Shown piece after piece: positions 63,935-64,000 of a stretch of DNA of 64,000 nucleotides (positions within the stretch are counted from its first letter, which is position 1; every line of letters begins with the position of its first letter). Source of the stretch: Acinetobacter sp. ANC 4204 (GTDB lineage: Bacteria; Pseudomonadota; Gammaproteobacteria; Pseudomonadales; Moraxellaceae). The notes under the pieces are model-generated. The model ran no database searches, was not told the origin of the DNA, and worked only from the letters and a program-made list of their open reading frames with translations. The stretch covers positions 62,001 through 126,000 of the forward strand of contig NZ_NEFZ01000003.1 of assembly GCF_002135205.1 (NCBI RefSeq), given 5' to 3'. A program made the translations under genes and the position numbers.

Positions 63935-64000
63935 ATGAGCCAACATCTTTCACTTCCTAAAGATAAAATTCGTTTCTTGTTGTTAGAAGGCGTTCACCAA
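63935..64000 (+). CDS. serA: D-3-phosphoglycerate dehydrogenase, N-terminus (truncated by window edge)
   Basis: Only 22 residues are inside the window: MSQHLSLPKDKIRFLLLEGV then HQ. This matches the SerA N-terminus (KDKIKFLLVEGVHQ in E. coli). The start ATG is at 63935, five bases after GCGGAG. The full gene runs past the edge. The enzyme commits 3-phosphoglycerate to serine synthesis, and it is divergent from the D2HGDH-like gene. Confidence 0.85.
   Translation, partial: MSQHLSLPKDKIRFLLLEGVHQ

Overview
The window is a 64 kb piece of a gammaproteobacterial chromosome that I assign to Acinetobacter (Moraxellaceae). Base composition is moderately AT-rich. PlsB, the mlaFEDCB operon, RibA, SuhB, Dxs, and the MATE and MFS pumps resembling AbeM and CraA all read as Acinetobacter-type proteins. 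Species is not determined. No rRNA, tRNA, complete insertion sequence, prophage or CRISPR array was recognised. Both edges cut genes: an SDR gene at the left (its catalytic Tyr codon lies just outside) and serA at the right.

Layout. 1-4.5 kb: SDR/AraC pair, then the nitric-oxide module hmp-nsrR with two adjacent NsrR-type operators, then engB. 4.6-20.8 kb: housekeeping genes (PF10118 hydrolase, dicarboxylate/amino-acid symporter, tesB, plsB, GNAT, YeeZ-like epimerase, recG-comF, Nudix-LOG, corA, mlaFEDCB). 20.8-31.5 kb: a DEAD-box RNA helicase with a long 5' leader and a 57-bp coding tandem repeat, suhB, dxs, ribA, hemN, hemF, a small membrane protein, aroE. 31.6-40.5 kb: a very large lipoprotein, an acyl-CoA dehydrogenase, then a three-gene secretion locus built around a CsgG/HfaB-type lipoprotein with two small secreted proteins, an AT-rich gene-poor stretch, and hchA. 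40.6-40.85 kb: a candidate CsrA/RsmA-sequestering small RNA with a GacA-box-like upstream site. 41-59 kb: transporters (RhtB, DMT, AbeM-like, AI-2E, FUSC, CraA-like), LysR/SDR divergent pair, hemW, UbiB-like kinase, Zur-box-controlled L31B, crcB, hopJ-like gene, ParA-like ATPase, lipoprotein SodC. 59-64 kb: pirin, a standalone SIR2-domain protein that looks acquired, a small lipoprotein, and the divergent D2HGDH-like/serA pair.

How the genes fit together. Several sets are coherent: NO sensing and detoxification (NsrR/Hmp); outer-membrane lipid asymmetry (Mla); haem synthesis with aerobic and anaerobic coproporphyrinogen oxidases plus HemW; zinc-sparing ribosome remodelling (Zur box/L31B); intrinsic drug efflux; and serine synthesis coupled to 2-hydroxyglutarate recycling. 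The three observations most worth following are the HfaABD/curli-like fibre locus (36.2-38.4 kb), the Gac/Rsm-type sRNA (40.65-40.77 kb) and the SIR2 gene (60.0-61.6 kb). All functions are inferred by reading motifs; no database search was run.
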